Assembly: GCA_037039925.1 (NCBI GenBank)
Contig: JAXRKP010000131.1
Coordinates: 1 to 64,000, forward strand
Length of the DNA stretch: 64,000 nt
From: Doris montereyensis
Lineage: Eukaryota > Mollusca > Gastropoda > Nudibranchia > Dorididae
Direction of reading: 5' to 3'
Position numbers and translations under genes: made by a program. Under the pieces are notes generated by a model. The model worked only from the letters and a program-made list of their open reading frames with translations. It ran no database searches and was not told the DNA's origin. Positions within the stretch are counted from its first letter, which is position 1, and every line of letters starts with the position of its first letter. Below are positions 37,491 to 53,418 of this stretch, in pieces.

Positions 37491-38390
37491 GTAAAAGCGT
37501 AATTAAGCATAATCTAAATCCAATGTACAATTAAATAGTTTTAAACCAAAAACAACATGAATTATTTACGATGGATACTTTTGGAAGATTAAGAATGGTC
37601 AGCTGTTTATCACATTAGACGAACGTACGCTACAAAAAGAACAATGAGAAGACTCTTCAACTTGTTCCAGCTGTCAAATACATGTATCTGTATAGGTCTG
37701 CAAGGTGCCATCTTCAAACACCAATTATCACCTACACTAATTCTACACTAATACAGTAGGACTGAGAAACAAACTGTCAACAGATTACACGTAACTCTAC
37801 AACAGGACTGAAGACTTCAATATCGGAATTAAATACATCACTATGAAATCAAAATTGAATTATCACTATTAACAGCCCATGGATGTATTCAAAGTCACGT
37901 AAGCTGACGGATGTACTCCATAATTAAGTTAGAGATTTGCTATGAAGAATAATAATAAGAACACTTAGAGGTTAGAATAAATTTTAAATAGACACAAAAC
38001 ATTCACATTTTTTTTAAACAGATGCTTTTTGTGACCTCATTGCGATCTTGTTCTATCTCTAGTTTTGCTCTTTTTGTAGACATTTTTACTGGCACTTTGT
38101 ATAAAAAGAGTTGTAAATGTCCATTTTAATACATGAATTGATGTACCGGCATCTCAATATCTATTGGCGATATTTGAAATACATTCGTTGTACATGTGCA
38201 TGTATTGTCCTGTTTCATACTTTGCACATAAGTCAAACTATTCGTGAGATCATTTCTCAAAACTGGAAAAAATGGAGACGGAATAAAATAGCATTGAACT
38301 CAGCGATAGTAATATTCGTCTGAGAAATCCTTTTGTTCTCACCATGCTACATAAAGAATGTTTATGTTGAATAATTTACACTGTTCATAA

Positions 38391-38492
38391 ATTGTGTTGT
38401 CTGTCTGTCTGTCTGTCTTGTCTGTCTGTCTCTCTTCTCTCTGTCTATCACTCTGTCTCTCTCTCTGTCTCTTCCCGCTCTCTCTCTCTTAT
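38391..38492. repeat. One-sided (CTGT)/(CT) run
   Basis: Irregular CTGT/CTCT run lying between AATTGTGTTGT and TTATCGGTACG. In the left arm these flanks (26,965-26,991) are only a few bases apart with no such run. Confidence 0.9.
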
Positions 38493-38574
38493 CGGTACGC
38501 AGCCAATCCGAGTCATTTTCTGCACTGAACTTGTGACATTGATCTGGCCAATGGTAATGATATCAATATTAATA

Positions 38575-38815
<241 letters not shown>

Positions 38816-38836
38816 GTGTTATCATTCTCTCAACAG

Positions 38837-39341
<505 letters not shown>

Positions 39342-40134
39342 ACGGAGAGTAGCAACTCTGGCTCCAGTAGTTTGCAAGATTTTATTTTCTTTCCTGCTCT
39401 TTTATGACGATGATTATCGAGGTTTAAGCGAACAGTTTCTCTCTATAATAAATGGCAGTTTCCCTGGAAGGACTACTGGGGTTTTTTTGGGGTTTTTTAT
39501 TAGTTTTTTTTTGTTTTTTTTGGGGTCCAAATGTTTTTGGGGGGTTTGGTTTTGGGGTTTTTTATGTTGCGGATTTTTGTAATTGGTATTATTGTGTTTA
39601 TATCAAATTCATAACAGTTTACCTAGGAATAATAATAAAAATGTGAGGTCTTGTGTTCTGACAGTTCTCTAAGAGTTAGCACATTTTGGACTGATTCATG
39701 GACAATACTCGATAAGATTGTTTAAAGATATATAATTCTAATGACATTATTATACAAAAGGAAGAATGCAGTCTGACATAGATAAGTCATGGGATCCAGA
39801 ACTTGACATTTAAAAGTGATAGCATTTTGTCTCTTGTAAATCTGGAGTTATTTTCAAACAAGATGCATGATCTCGATAATCAGGCGTTTAAAGTGGGACA
39901 GAAATATCAAAACATTCTGTACGTCAACATAATACTCCATTTCAATAAAATGTTTCTCATCTCGCCAAGTTCGCATGTGTCGTCGACGCACGTTTGCATA
40001 GGAGCTGTTATCATCACTGCTTTTTATGATGAAATTCAGTATCATTCTGTTTTTCATACACCATACTCAATTATAAAATCCTCTTTTTCCCGCAAGAATG
40101 GAGTGTGATCTTTCGTAGAGATATAATACAAGTT
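39342..40134. other. Synthetase 3' flank (mirror)
   Basis: Mirrors 25,500-26,278. G/T homopolymer-rich patch at 39,478-39,560. No gene recognised. Confidence 0.5.
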
Positions 40135-41030
40135 TCATGCAGCTGTTGTTGCGTTCAGGCTGTGTGATGCGATGTCCTGTGTCTTTCTTGATTTTGGATA
40201 TCTGCACGTGTATTTTACTGCTGTCAAATTGCTCAATCTTGTCATTGTGGCATGCGTGATTACTTTTGTGTTGCTGATCTTCGATGGAGTGAGTAGAATT
40301 AACATCTCGTGAGCTTGTGTTTTCATCAAGGCTTTCAAGGCTGACTGGTGTGTCTGGCTCTCGCTGTGTGTGCCCTCATCGTCGAATGTGTCGGTATCGT
40401 TTTCTGTACTTTCTTGCTCTGTTGTGTTGTTGTTGTGATTCTTTATGTCGTCTAGGCTCTGTGATAGCTTTGTGGCCTTGGCTTGTGTATGACTGTGTGT
40501 GTTAGTCCTAGGCTTTGGTTCAATGTTTTCTTCGATGTCGCCGTATTTGATTGTTTTAGAATGGTTTTGGTCCCTTGTGATGGGTTGACTTTCTTTGTCG
40601 TGTTGCACACATCCTGATCCAATAAATCCTTTTTCAACTATTTCTTTAGTTGAGCTATCGGTGGCTGGTAACACATCGCACGCTGTGTGAAAAGACAGCG
40701 CTATCTTGACTATGTAGTAATCTTGAGTTGCTTGTCTTTCCTGTGCTAACAGCAGATATATTTTCTCTCTTTTCAGCTAAAAATGATATTTTCAAATGTT
40801 TTCTCTCTTGACAATGACATGCGATGTTTTTGCAGTCTAAGGTTGTCACATTGTAATTGGCAAGGTGACTTCCGTTGAAAGCTGGCAGGGTCGAATGATG
40901 AATCGTTGACAAACACGTATACGAAGGAAGAGGGTGGTGCGTTGTTGATTTCCACCTATTTTGTAAGAGGCGAGTTGAGATTCTTCTAAAATCTTGTTGA
41001 TACATTCCAGTATCGTCAGTAATCCGTCAG
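40135..41030 (-). CDS. Unrecognised ORF (mirror), frameshifted
   Basis: Reverse-strand mirror of 24,606-25,562. An open frame 40,135-40,674 carries the Ser/Thr/Gln-rich tail and, because of a one-base difference near 40,354 relative to the left arm, continues to a different end. The N-terminal part (40,846-41,067) encodes the same ESQLASYKIGGNQQRTTLF stretch. The ETS-like motif lies at 41,140-41,147. No function assigned. Confidence 0.38.
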
Positions 41031-42221
41031 TAATCCGGTAACTGGAATTGCGATGTCGTATCTCCACACAAAAACCGAAAATTAAGTGAAAAAGGCGAGA
41101 GCTCGTCCTATACCCCGTCTGTCCTGCTCGGTAACCAAACCGGAAGTCCCGGAAGGACTACTGTTGCGAAGATGAAAAAACTGCACTGGCATAACTTTGC
41201 ACTGGCATACAATGTAACGAATCATGCTTTCAAGTTAGAGATCTAAGATTCAAGTAAGAGCAATCCAGAAATAAAAATCCAGAAATAAAAATACAAGCGG
41301 CAAATCGCCCTTTTGTTATTGTTTTCTTTCTCTTTTTCCTTTTACCTGTTAACGGTGTAAGTGCGTGCACCGTGGCAAGAAGTTCAGCACAATCCAGACA
41401 AGACAGCATTTTAAAGATTCAAAGAGAATACAAATACATTTCTTCTGAAAAATATTTATTTTATTTCATATTATTTACATTGCACAAGGAAACTCTTCCA
41501 CTTTATACTTATTATGGCATTTCAACAAGCCAGAGTGAAGCTACATCTGATCTCTGATGACAACGTTGAGAGTTTTTGAGTGGTCGTCGCCAGAGGAATG
41601 TTAATGTCAAGGTCATCGTCAATGCAAATAACGGGAGATAATTAATTCAAAATACAATTCTTTATCAATTCTGTTAATAAATCAATTCTGGATGTACAGC
41701 AAAAATATCTCCAGCCTGTTTGACATAAAAGACATTAGAAGCTGCCCTCTACCATTGCATTGACTGCCTTAAAGCAGGTTCATGTGACCGGCAGAAATTT
41801 AAAAGGTCACAAGGCTCATAGCTGCACCATTCCAGATCATATTTATTACAAAACCACATACAAAACATCAAATGCTCACCCTTTTGCCTTATCAAACCAT
41901 ACACACATTGAACTACATGATACATAGGATTCAAATAAAATGCTTTTTTTATTTTTACAGCACATCGCTCAAAATATTCTTTCATTTGTGTTCGTTGAGT
42001 TAAACAGAGATAAGAATCAGAAAAAGTCATTTAGGAGAAGAATTAATATTTGTTGCACTGTTACCAAAAATGAAAAACTACATACACACAAAACACATTA
42101 TAATAAAGATTAGGCATATTGCTCAGAAACAGCAGATAAAGGTCAGGTCGTATTTTTTACCTTGGGAGTTTGAGCATATTTTCAAAATTTGTGTTTCTGA
42201 ACAAAATTCTGCTAAATAGCG
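41031..42221. other. Unique flank (mirror of 23,395-24,600)
   Basis: No gene recognised, apart from the short unassigned frame at 41,749-42,030 (minus) that mirrors 23,631-23,837. Confidence 0.45.
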
Positions 42222-43228
42222 ACACTTCTCACTTTGTGTTAGTGGACACTTCTCATTTGTGTTAGTGTTAGGACACTTCTCATTTGTGTTAGTGTTAGTG
42301 GACACTTTTTGTGTTAGTGTTAGTGGACACTTCTCATTTGTGTTAGTGTTAGTGGACACTTCTCATTTGTGTGTTTAGTGGACACTTCTCATTTGTGTTA
42401 GTGGAGTGGACACTTCTCATTTGTGTTAGTGGTGGACACTTCTCATTTGTGTTAGTGGACACTTCTCATTTGTGTTAGTGAACACTTCTCATTTGTGTTA
42501 GTGGACACTTCTCATTTGTGTTAGTGGACACTTCTCATTTGTGTTAGTGGACACTTCTCATTTGTGTTAGTGGACACTTGTGTTAGTGTGTTAGTGAACA
42601 TTCTCATTTGTGTTAGTGGACACTTCTCATTTGTGTTAGTGGACACTTCTCATTTGTGTTAGTGACATTTGTGTTAGTGGACACTTCTCATTTTGTGTTA
42701 GTGGACACTTCTCATTTGTGTTAGTGACATTTGTGTTAGTGGACACTTCTCATTTGTGTTAGTGGACACTTTTCATTTGTGTTAGTGAACACTTCTCATT
42801 TGGGACACTTCTCATTTGTGTTAGTGGACACTTCTCATTTGTGTTAGTGGACACTTCTCATTCTCATTTGTGTTAGTGGACACTTCTCATTTGTGTTAGT
42901 GGACACTTCTCATTTGTGTTAGTGGACACTTCTCATTTGTGTTAGTGGACACTTCTCATTTGTGTTAGTGACATTTGTGTTAGTGGACACATTTGTGTTA
43001 GTGGACACTTCTCATTTGTGTTAGTGGACACTTCTCATTTGTGTTAGTGGACACTTCTCATTTGTGTTAGTGGACACTTCTCATTTGTGTTAGTGGACAC
43101 TTCTCATTTGTGTTAGTGGACACTTCTCATTTGTGTTAGTGGACACTTCTCATTTGTGTTAGTGGACACTTCTCATTTGTGTTAGTGGACACTTCTCATT
43201 TGTGTTAGTGGACACTTCTCATTTGTGG
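42222..43228 (-). repeat. 23-bp minisatellite (mirror array)
   Basis: Same 23-bp unit as 22,607-23,394 on the opposite strand (TAGTGGACACTTCTCATTTG and three more bases). Near 42,240-42,480 there are irregular units with extra GTTAGT or TTAGTGTT, and the 15-bp variants are fewer. The array is about 1.0 kb versus 0.79 kb in the left arm. Confidence 0.97.
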
Positions 43229-44863
43229 TTAAGAGCATGTACATTACCATTATTTCAGACATCGTGGATAAGTATAAGCAGGTGGACAGATGTCACTGCT
43301 TAACCATGAAAATAAGGAAACACCTCTGACTCTGTTTACCTTTTTTTTTTTTTTTTGTAGACTCATAATTCATAAAAGTTTTAAATAAAGGAGACTTTAA
43401 GCGCAGACTACTTTGCTTTAATATTTCAAGCAACAGCTTACAAGTTTTTTATGTGAAACGTTCTGTTTAGATTTTTCAAGACAAGGTTTGAAATAAATAG
43501 ATACAAAGTTAATACTTAATTTTTCTCTGGACTAAATTTCATGAACTATGAAGTCCTTCTTTTTGGTTGCCTGCAGATGACTATGACATCGTTTGTTTAT
43601 TTTCATGGTATGGGGAAGGCACTTCCAACTCCTTGCTGGAGGAAAAATATTGGTGATGGATAATATTATTTAAAAGAGAATAATGAGAAAGAGAAGCACA
43701 AACAAGGAAAGCAGGTCCACTTACTATAGTATAAGTATAAGACAAATCAGACACTTGTCACTCCCTTAATCACAGTGACAACAATGTAATGAGTTTGTAC
43801 TTGTAATCATGACAATACGGGTTCAAACCCTCGCTGGTCACATTTTCTTCATAGCGTTATCATCCTAGGAATACTATTTCACTCCTGTTTCCCTGCTAGG
43901 CTCACATGTGAATGATAACCCACCTATCTAAAAGCAGAGAAGGAGCTTCACACATTGTTAGAACAAAGTGCCTAACACTAACAGACAGCTCTACTGTACC
44001 ATACTCCCCAGCGAGTAGAGAAGAATTCTAGTGAACTGGTCAGCTTGGAGATAAATGACGTTGAGTCAAAGAGCCTGCACTTGAGAGTAAATACATATTA
44101 TAAATATAAATCAATGTTTATTATTATACAATTTAAGTGAATCCTTCATTTGAACAGACACATTTTGTCCACTGACAGATTAAAACAACACTATATTTGA
44201 AAGGCGTGTCACACACACAGCATCTTTTCTCTCCAAAATCACACGTTTTCATGCAAAAGTTGCAGTCAATACCAGTGCATACTGTTCACAATTATAAAAT
44301 GTTTACAGTAATGTGATTGTTGGAAGCTCATTCATACTTTAAAACTTTCCGTCAAAGCTTTTTATAAACTTAATGTATCAATAAATACACCCTTGTCATC
44401 ACATATTCATTGTAGTAATTAGAATTAAGTCTCAATTTGTCAGTGCAAGCAAGAGGTAGAGAAGCAGCTTTTTCGTTTTTAATTTCATGTACAAATATGT
44501 GCTATAAAATCAAATCAAGAAAGTGAAAAAAAGGAATGCTAGAAAGCAGACTTTCCTTCGGATTTATATATGTTTGTGCTTTTAGAGACATGAGGAATTT
44601 TCAACATCAAAACAAATATGATTCAACAAAATTCACACATATGTGATTTAATAAAATTCACAATTGTGAACAGGATTGCACATATACATATTCAATGAAT
44701 TTAAAATGCAATTGTTTGATTCATTGAAATTTAGCCTCCCACCTTTGTAGCGAACATAGAATGAATTAAGACGAATAAGCAAGATGAAAGATAAGTGAAA
44801 GAAGGAAAGGAAAGAAGTAGGATCTACCAGCAGTACCTGTCGACCGACGCAAAATGCAAAAAG
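43229..44863. other. Intergenic (mirror of 20,960-22,606)
   Basis: Contains the tRNA-like SINE head at ~43,770-43,850 (plus strand: CTTGTAATCATGACAA then GGGTTCAAACCC). No gene recognised. Confidence 0.5.
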
Positions 44864-46003
44864 GAAGACATTACAAATGCTCAAGCTTTAAAACTGTGAT
44901 GGTATAAGTATAAGACATGCAAGAAACTCATATTCAATAGTGGTACATAAAGTTTGATGCACATGTATGATAATGATTCAGTCAAAATTATTCTAAAATA
45001 AATGCTACAAAAGTATTAAACAAGGACCTACTATCAGCTACACCTGAGATTTTCAAGGAAGACAGATTGCATAGAGATAAAATGGTATCATCACTCTGTA
45101 CCTCTGTTCCATGTGGTAATGTAACAGGTAACAGATATTTTGAAGAGAATTTATGAATTGAATTACAGTTAGAAGGATTTAAAAAAACAAAAGAATCACA
45201 TGCGTACAAATAACCCCCCCCCTCCCTCCCCCCATTCTCCTCCTCCTCCCTCACACAGAAAAAGAGAGAAAACGTTTTTTTCAGGCATAAGAATATGTGA
45301 CTGAAATATGAGTGCTTTCATGTAATTCCACGTATAGTACATTCTTTATTAAATTCAATGACATGCAAAATAATATCAAAACCATTGACGTAAAATTTAC
45401 AGGTTAAATGATAATGTATGTGAAATCTCAAGAAAGCAACTGGGATTGATCTATTTATATAAGATTATAAATAAAAATATCAATAATAATAATAAGTCTG
45501 ATAGATTATTAGATGATTTTTGATTATGATGATGATGATAAAATCAGTCCCTAAAGGTTGAAATCTCATTGTGCTTTACAATAAATGAAATCTTAACATT
45601 CACATTTCATATACATCAACCAAGCATATAAACATTTTTATATGTGGCCATGTGAAACTCTAAATTGTTAGACACTCATGTCCTTGAAAGAAAATCTAAA
45701 CTTTATCATAAGTCTTTGAATGAGTTGAATGAGTGATAATATCCAAGTTACGTTACTGATTATGCTTGCCAATGTTTTGGCTCTTATGAAAAAAAACGCA
45801 AACAGACTGAATTGGACATTATAATAAAGGTCGAGTAAGGCAAATGCATGTTAAGTGTCTTTCCCAAAGAACACATCAAGCAAATGTCATAGGATTTGAA
45901 CCTGGGACCTCATGATCCTGTCTAGCAGCCTGACCATTACAAAACACAGAATGTACATTCAAGGAAAGTTTAAAATAATTCTCTTGTTGGAAGTTTTCCA
46001 TTT
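44864..46003 (-). repeat. Segmental duplication, block B copy 2 (mirror)
   Basis: Mirror of 19,824-20,959, with a SINE piece at ~45,835-45,965 (minus). Confidence 0.9.
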
Positions 46004-46482
46004 ATTAGAATTTACCCCATCTCTTGTATGTTGGCATCTACGATGATTAAGAATAGATAGTAAGATGAAAGAGTGCGGTCAAGGAATGAAAAAGAAAGAA
46101 AAAGATCTATCAGGAGCATCTATTAATCATTTACAATAGCTAAGTGTTATTAAAAATCTGTAAGAAGATAGTTCTTAAATAGAAAAGATTATCGAATAGC
46201 TAAACACTCTTTAAAGAATGATTGATACAGTTGTGTCGTGGAAAACAGGTGTGACAAACCCCCTTCCAGACGCTAGGATTCACTAGCACTTCAGGCATGC
46301 TAACAATGTGGATGGCATTAACATTAATCATGGCTGAAAATTGGCTACAAGTTATCAACACAATGTATTTCTTTGTAGTACTATAGCACACATCAGTTCA
46401 CTTGACTGCTTCTTTTAAAACAATCAATGGTTAATCATGAGGAACAGTATGCTGTGTATTTGATGCACAAGTTGATGTGATG
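46004..46482 (-). repeat. Segmental duplication, block A copy 2 (mirror)
   Basis: Mirror of 19,344-19,820, directly joined to the neighbouring B blocks as in the left arm. Confidence 0.9.
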
Positions 46483-47634
46483 CAAAGGAAGACATTACAA
46501 ATGCTCAAGCTTTAAAACTGTGATGGTATAAGTATAAGACATGCAAGAAAGTCATATTCAATAGTGGTACATAAAGTTTGATGCACATGTATGATAATGA
46601 TTCAGTCAAAATTATTCTAAAATAAATGCTACAAAAGTATTACAAACAAGGACCTACTATCAGCTACACCTGAGATTTTCAAGGAAGACAGATTGCATAG
46701 AGATAAAATGGTATCATCACTCTGTACCTCTGTTCCATGTGGTAATGTAACAGATAAGAGATATTTTGAAGAGAATTTATGAATTGAATTACAGTTAAAA
46801 GGATTTTAAAAAACACAAGAATCACATGCGTACAAATAACCCCCCTCCCTCCCCCCCCATTCTCCCCTCCTCCCTCCCACAGAAAAAGAGAAAAAACGTT
46901 TTTTCACGCATAAGAATATGTGACTGAAATATGAGTGCTTTCATGTAATTCCACATATAGTACATTCTTTATTAAATTCAGTGACATGCAAAATAATATC
47001 AAAACCATTGACGTAAAATTTACAGGTTAAATGATAATGTATGTGAAATCTCAAGAAAGCAACTGGGATTGATCTATTTATATAAGATTATAAATAAAAA
47101 TATCAATAATAATAATAAGTCTGATAGATTATTAGATGATTTTTGATTATGATGATGATGATAAAATCAGTCCTAAAGGTTGAAATCTCATTGTGCTTTA
47201 CAATAAATGAAATCTTAATTTAACACTCACATTTCACATACATCAACCAAGCATATTAACATTTTTATATGTGGCCATGTAAAAGCTCTAAATTGTTAGA
47301 CACTCATGTCCTTGAAAGAAAATCTAAACTTTATCATAAGTCTTCGAATGAGTTGAATGAGTGATGATATCAAGTTACGTTACTGATTATGCTTGCCAAT
47401 GTTTTGGCGTCTTATGAAAAAAAAAACATAAACAGACTGAATTGAACATTATAATAAAGGTCGAGTAAGGCAAATGCATGTTAAGTGTCTTTCCCAAAGA
47501 ACACATCAAGCTAATGTCGTAAGATTTGAACCTGGGACCTCATGATCCTGTCTGGCAACCTGACCATTACTAGACACAGAATGTACATTCAAGGAAAGTT
47601 TAAAATAATTCTCTTGTTGAAGTTTTCCATTCTC
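46483..47634 (-). repeat. Segmental duplication, block B copy 1 (mirror)
   Basis: Mirror of 18,194-19,345, with a SINE piece at ~47,450-47,575 (minus). Confidence 0.9.
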
Positions 47635-48540
47635 TGTTCTTTTCTAAAGAAAATTCCCTTAACTATTTCATATTGTTTCTGTTCCTTGCTTTACTTGTTA
47701 CGTTCCCTTCAAACGTCTCAATTTTATTTTCGTTTTTATCTTAGATCTACTTTTTCAAGACCTTTTGATGTTGAAATCTATTCCTGACATAACATATTGA
47801 GATATTTCAGTGCCCTTGTTGAATGACGAATTGCTCAGTGCTAGTCGTAACTGACATGAAACTCTTTGGTTCTGTTCTTTTTCCATGTTAACAAAGCTAA
47901 ACACGATTTAGCACAGTGAGGCAGCCAAAGACACAGGTTAAAACAGCCCAACACAGCTGACAATGAATTTAAAATCTTCGACATTACATCTCTTGCAGAA
48001 ATTATAACAACATATCAAATCGCTCACACGTCATTTGAGAAAATAAATTCCATATTACACCATCATACCCGTAGGCAGTATGAAATACATTTATACACTG
48101 TTTTGTGGCGTCACTTCTTTGTGACAATTATTTACAAACAAAAAAATTGTCATGTGAAAATGCATATAAATGTCATATTTCTAGCTATTATACTACTTTA
48201 TATCCCCTTATGTGTGTGTATAATTGTCACAGTTCTTAGCTATTACAAAGCTTTATATCGCCTTGTGTGTGTGTGTATAAATGTCGTATATACTTTTTGG
48301 CTATCATAATGCTTTGTATCCCCTTAAGCGTAAAACCTAATGTCAGTCCTGCTTACAGAGTGGGATCTAGTCCAATACTATTTATTTACTTGAAAACAAG
48401 CTGAGAGACAGCAAAGCTTTTAAACCTTTTGTAAGGGACTGACCTTTTCTTTCTCTACAGCTACAAATGTTTTTGTTTATTTATTTCTCTTTTTTTTCTT
48501 AAATTTAAATAAATCTTTTGCTCTTGATGCTTCAATTGGT
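47635..48540. other. Segment absent from the second duplicate (mirror)
   Basis: Mirror of 17,280-18,193. No gene recognised. Confidence 0.55.
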
Positions 48541-49021
48541 TTTTTTAAGAATTTACCCCGTCTCTTGTATGTTGGCATCTACGGATGATTAAGAATAGAT
48601 AGTAAGATGAAAGACTGCGGTCAAAGAATGAAAAGAAAGAAAAGATCTATCAGCAGCATCTATTAACCATTCACAATAGCTAAGTGTTATTAAAATCAGT
48701 AAGAAGATAGTTCTTAAATAGAAAAGATTATGGAATAGCTAAACACTCTTTAAAGAATGATTGATACAGTTGTGTCGTGGAAAACAGGTGTGACAAACCC
48801 CTTCCAGACAGCTAGGATTCACTAGCACTTCAGGCATGCTAACAATGTGGATGGCATTAACATTAATCATGGCTGAAAATTGGCTACAAGTTATCAACAC
48901 AATGTATTTCTTTGTAGTACTATAGCACACATCAGTTCACTTGACTGCTTCTTTTAAAACAATCAATGGTTAATCATGAGAAACAGTACGCTGTGTATTT
49001 CATGCACAAGTTGATGTGATG
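48541..49021 (-). repeat. Segmental duplication, block A copy 1 (mirror)
   Basis: Mirror of 16,803-17,279. Confidence 0.9.
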
Positions 49022-52000
49022 AATGATTTTCATATGATTTAAAACATATAAATATCATCACAGTTAGGTTTTTGTTTTTAATCAGATGGGTTGTGTTATT
49101 TAAGTGTGGAGAGGGGGAGGGGCCAAGGGGATGGTGGGGGGAGTGGGTTAACAAATCCTTTTTTTGTAATAGAAGGATAGACAATTTGCTTACAGCAAAC
49201 AGAAATTACAAAAGAAACGATTTCTACATGAGTGTAAGAGTTTAAAGTATGTTTGATACATACTTTAACAGAAATTTAAAAAATCCAACATTATTTTCCC
49301 CTAAATGATACATGTACCTTCTACCCTTAGCTCTAGCTTGAGTGCTGTATTCGCCTAACTTGTTAAAATGCTCACTGATATGAGGTCTAATTTTTTGACC
49401 CAGGAGAAAACAATGATGTCATGTACATACCTAATAATATTACTACTACTATACTCAGTACTATTCCTTGGCCCTGCTGGGATTAACGTTTTCAGCTTAT
49501 TGCTTAGGGTCTTGCTCACTTTCTTTAAAACGTGGCTATTGTCAAACTTTCTCCTGTTCATAGATTGAAAATCTCAACTATCAGACATCAATTGAAAACT
49601 GAAGTTCCGAACCTTGCTTATAACAATTAAGACAAACTTTGATTTTTTGAGTGTGTTTCTTTTGCATTTCCTTTTTACTTTTATAGATGAAATAAAATTC
49701 TGTCAAATTGTTTTAGAAAGTGTATGTTAATTTTGTTTCTATATTGTAACACATGTGTTTACAGTGACATGTTCCCTGTTCTCCCAACTCCCTCCCCTTC
49801 CAACATCAAAGCCTAATCTCCATTTCTTTTCTGTTTTCAGTCTGTCAACCTGTGGCAAAGCAGGAATATGAGTAAAATGTTATTGAATCTGTCAAAGTTT
49901 GATTTTCTGTTTGCTGGTCAGTTCCCCGTCTCCAACAACATGGAACTTACAGGAAAACTTAGTTTAGACTAGGATCAGTTTGATTGACCTAGCATGGGAC
50001 TAGACAAAGTTTGGGGGAGAGGGAGAGGTGAGTTTGTGTTTGGGTTATTTGTAACCCTCCCATGTGTACGTGGTCATCACAGCTATTCTGGCCTATGTGA
50101 CCAAATTCATTCACATCAACAGTTACGGGATATAAGTTTACAACTTGCAGAGGATTTCGCCTGGCTTTGAAATCCTGCACTTCCTAATTCTTCCTCGAGT
50201 TGCATGCCTGTCTCTTCATTCACTTAAACTGTAGCCATGAGTTGCCTGTAATCCCTTGCAACTTTGGCCCTTTTTGGTTCACTGTGAATGTACAACATGA
50301 AAAAAAGTGAGTGAAAGATTTAAGATTGAATTCTTCAATGTGTCTAAATATACTTTTGTTTAGATAATCTTTCATCTCAAAGCAAATACCCCCATCAATA
50401 ATATTATGTACATACTCTGGCCTTAAGTTGACGATTTTTCAGATATGAGACTATTTCTCACTTTGATAAAAATTCTCATAAAAGCATTCTCGTGGAAGGC
50501 TATATCATATTCATTAAACAATTAAATAACATTTTGCGATTTTGTTGCGAAAAAATTCTTCACAAAAGCCTTGTTTTTCGTACCTTCATTTTAGCTTCTA
50601 AAAAAAATACTATAAAAACTGATCTTTTCTTATTGAAAATATTTCTTTATAGTTCCTTGAAAATTTGTCATTTTAGAAATTTATTACATGTGGCGTGAAA
50701 ATGTCCCTTCGAGTAGCAAATATGAACTTTAGGACAATGAATGAAGATAAAGGATCAATTAAGCAATATGCATTGATTCGATTAGATACATTTCATTGAA
50801 TCATAACTAAGACAAAACACAAAAATGTGCAAGATACAGTAAATACAATCAAACAGGCTAAAAGAGGCTGATATGAAAGTCTTGATTGTGGGACAAATTG
50901 AAATATTAATTAATTATATGGAAACAAAAGAAAACAAAATAATCAAGGGAACATGTAGACGCCACTGTAAGAAGACGCATGCCAAGACATGTTATATATA
51001 CCACTGACATAGGCTTACAGTACACATTGGAATATGTGACGATATTTATTACTTTAGATACTTCATTTCGATATTTGTTAATCTTAATATTTAATTTCAA
51101 AAACCAACAATAATCTATATTTTTATAAAGCTTAACATCTCTAACTTTGACAGCTTATAACTCAGCAACCACTGCACCCACCACCTCCATATTTCCCATG
51201 CAGATTTCACATTTCCTGCTTTAGGTTCTTAATGAAAAAATCCTTGGATCAAATCAGTATTTAAATTGACTGGAAAAAGCTTGTTTTGCCAGCGATCCAC
51301 AAAACTTTTAATCTAATTTCTCGATTTCCCATCATTGCAATAAAAAGTCCCCATAACTTAAGTAACGAGTGCTACGTAAAAAGCATGCGTAACTTCAACT
51401 TCGAGTACCAATTTAATCTAATAATCATATTTGATATCACCCGTAACTGATACAGCGGTTTCTAAGTTAACTGCAGTCCAAGTTCAAGAGAACCAGCTTT
51501 ATAATAAAGATAAATCATAATCCAGCATTATTTACAGGCATGCTTATATTATATATATATACACATCTGCCTGTATTTGACTATCCATGCTGATCTTTAA
51601 TACCAATATATGTTCTTACCTGTGAGTTTGTGTGTATATTTTTATTGTGTGTGTGTGTGTGTGTGTGTGTGTGCATGGGTGTTTGTATGTGTGTATACAT
51701 ATATTTTTATAACAGTAAACTATTTATGCATTGACTTTTTTTTGTTAAAGCATTTTACAAACAATTCTTCTTAATCATAGTACACTTTTTTTTTTTTTTC
51801 AAATATATGAAAAGATTTATTCAAGCTGTCCTACAAACAGACGTTATCTTTATAAAAACCCAAACTCGATACCATTGCGTATCACAAGAAAAAATTCATT
51901 GTAAAATATCTTCTTTTTTTTTTTTAAAGAAACACCTAAACAGATAAATCCTATTAAAAACAAAACTGTATGGCATTAAAATTGACATAGCTTATATAAG

Positions 52001-52789
52001 TTATAATATGATGTGCAGATTAAGGCTAAAGCACCGACATCTTATCATTGTAGTGAAGTAGCTATTTATTAGTAGCCTTATATTATACAAAACACACCAA
52101 AAAAAAAGAAAAAAGTTTCATCTACATAGTCCAAAAGATTAGATCAAGCTTGCTGGCATTGTTAAGAAATATTTGTATGAAGGAAAAGTGTGCATATAAA
52201 ATACAAAATGGTGTGAGTATAATGAGTCAAAGGAAAAAGCAGACAACTGCTCAGAGCACATCAATAATCAGACAGTGAGCCAACCAGACAAAATGTCTAC
52301 GACTTATCAAATAAAAGATGGAGAGCAAGTTTTACATTTAAAAAATCTAAGCATGTATGTCAACATGTATTTTATATGAAACATAAGATTTAATCGTTTA
52401 CACTCAAACCTCGTTTCCTGCCAACTGTTCTGCCAGCGGTACGTTGGCGTTATATAGAGATTGAAAATGCCCTTAGCCAGTATTAAAACAACAGAGATAA
52501 TCAATGCTAATGTATGGCACATGTAGATCTACAAGAACCTGGGAAAAGTTGTGTCTGATAATACAATATAGGCCCACTACCACAAAGGGAGGACAGTGAG
52601 GCAAGAGGCGTGTCGAAAGTGAAGGAAATGACATTAAATTACATTAAAGCCCCTTAGCAACAAAGACAAGACAAATAAAAGGAACAGACAGAAGAAAATC
52701 TTGGCCAACATGGAAATTGAATAGATAGTGTGCTACAGACCGAGCTTACTATGCTCCTGAAGCAACAGCAACAGAAGCAGCAATAGCAA
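49022..52789. other. Intergenic or intronic (mirror of 13,068-16,802)
   Basis: No gene recognised. Contains the (GT)n at 51,645-51,672 and T/A homopolymer runs that differ in length from the left arm. Confidence 0.5.
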
Positions 52790-53418
<629 letters not shown>

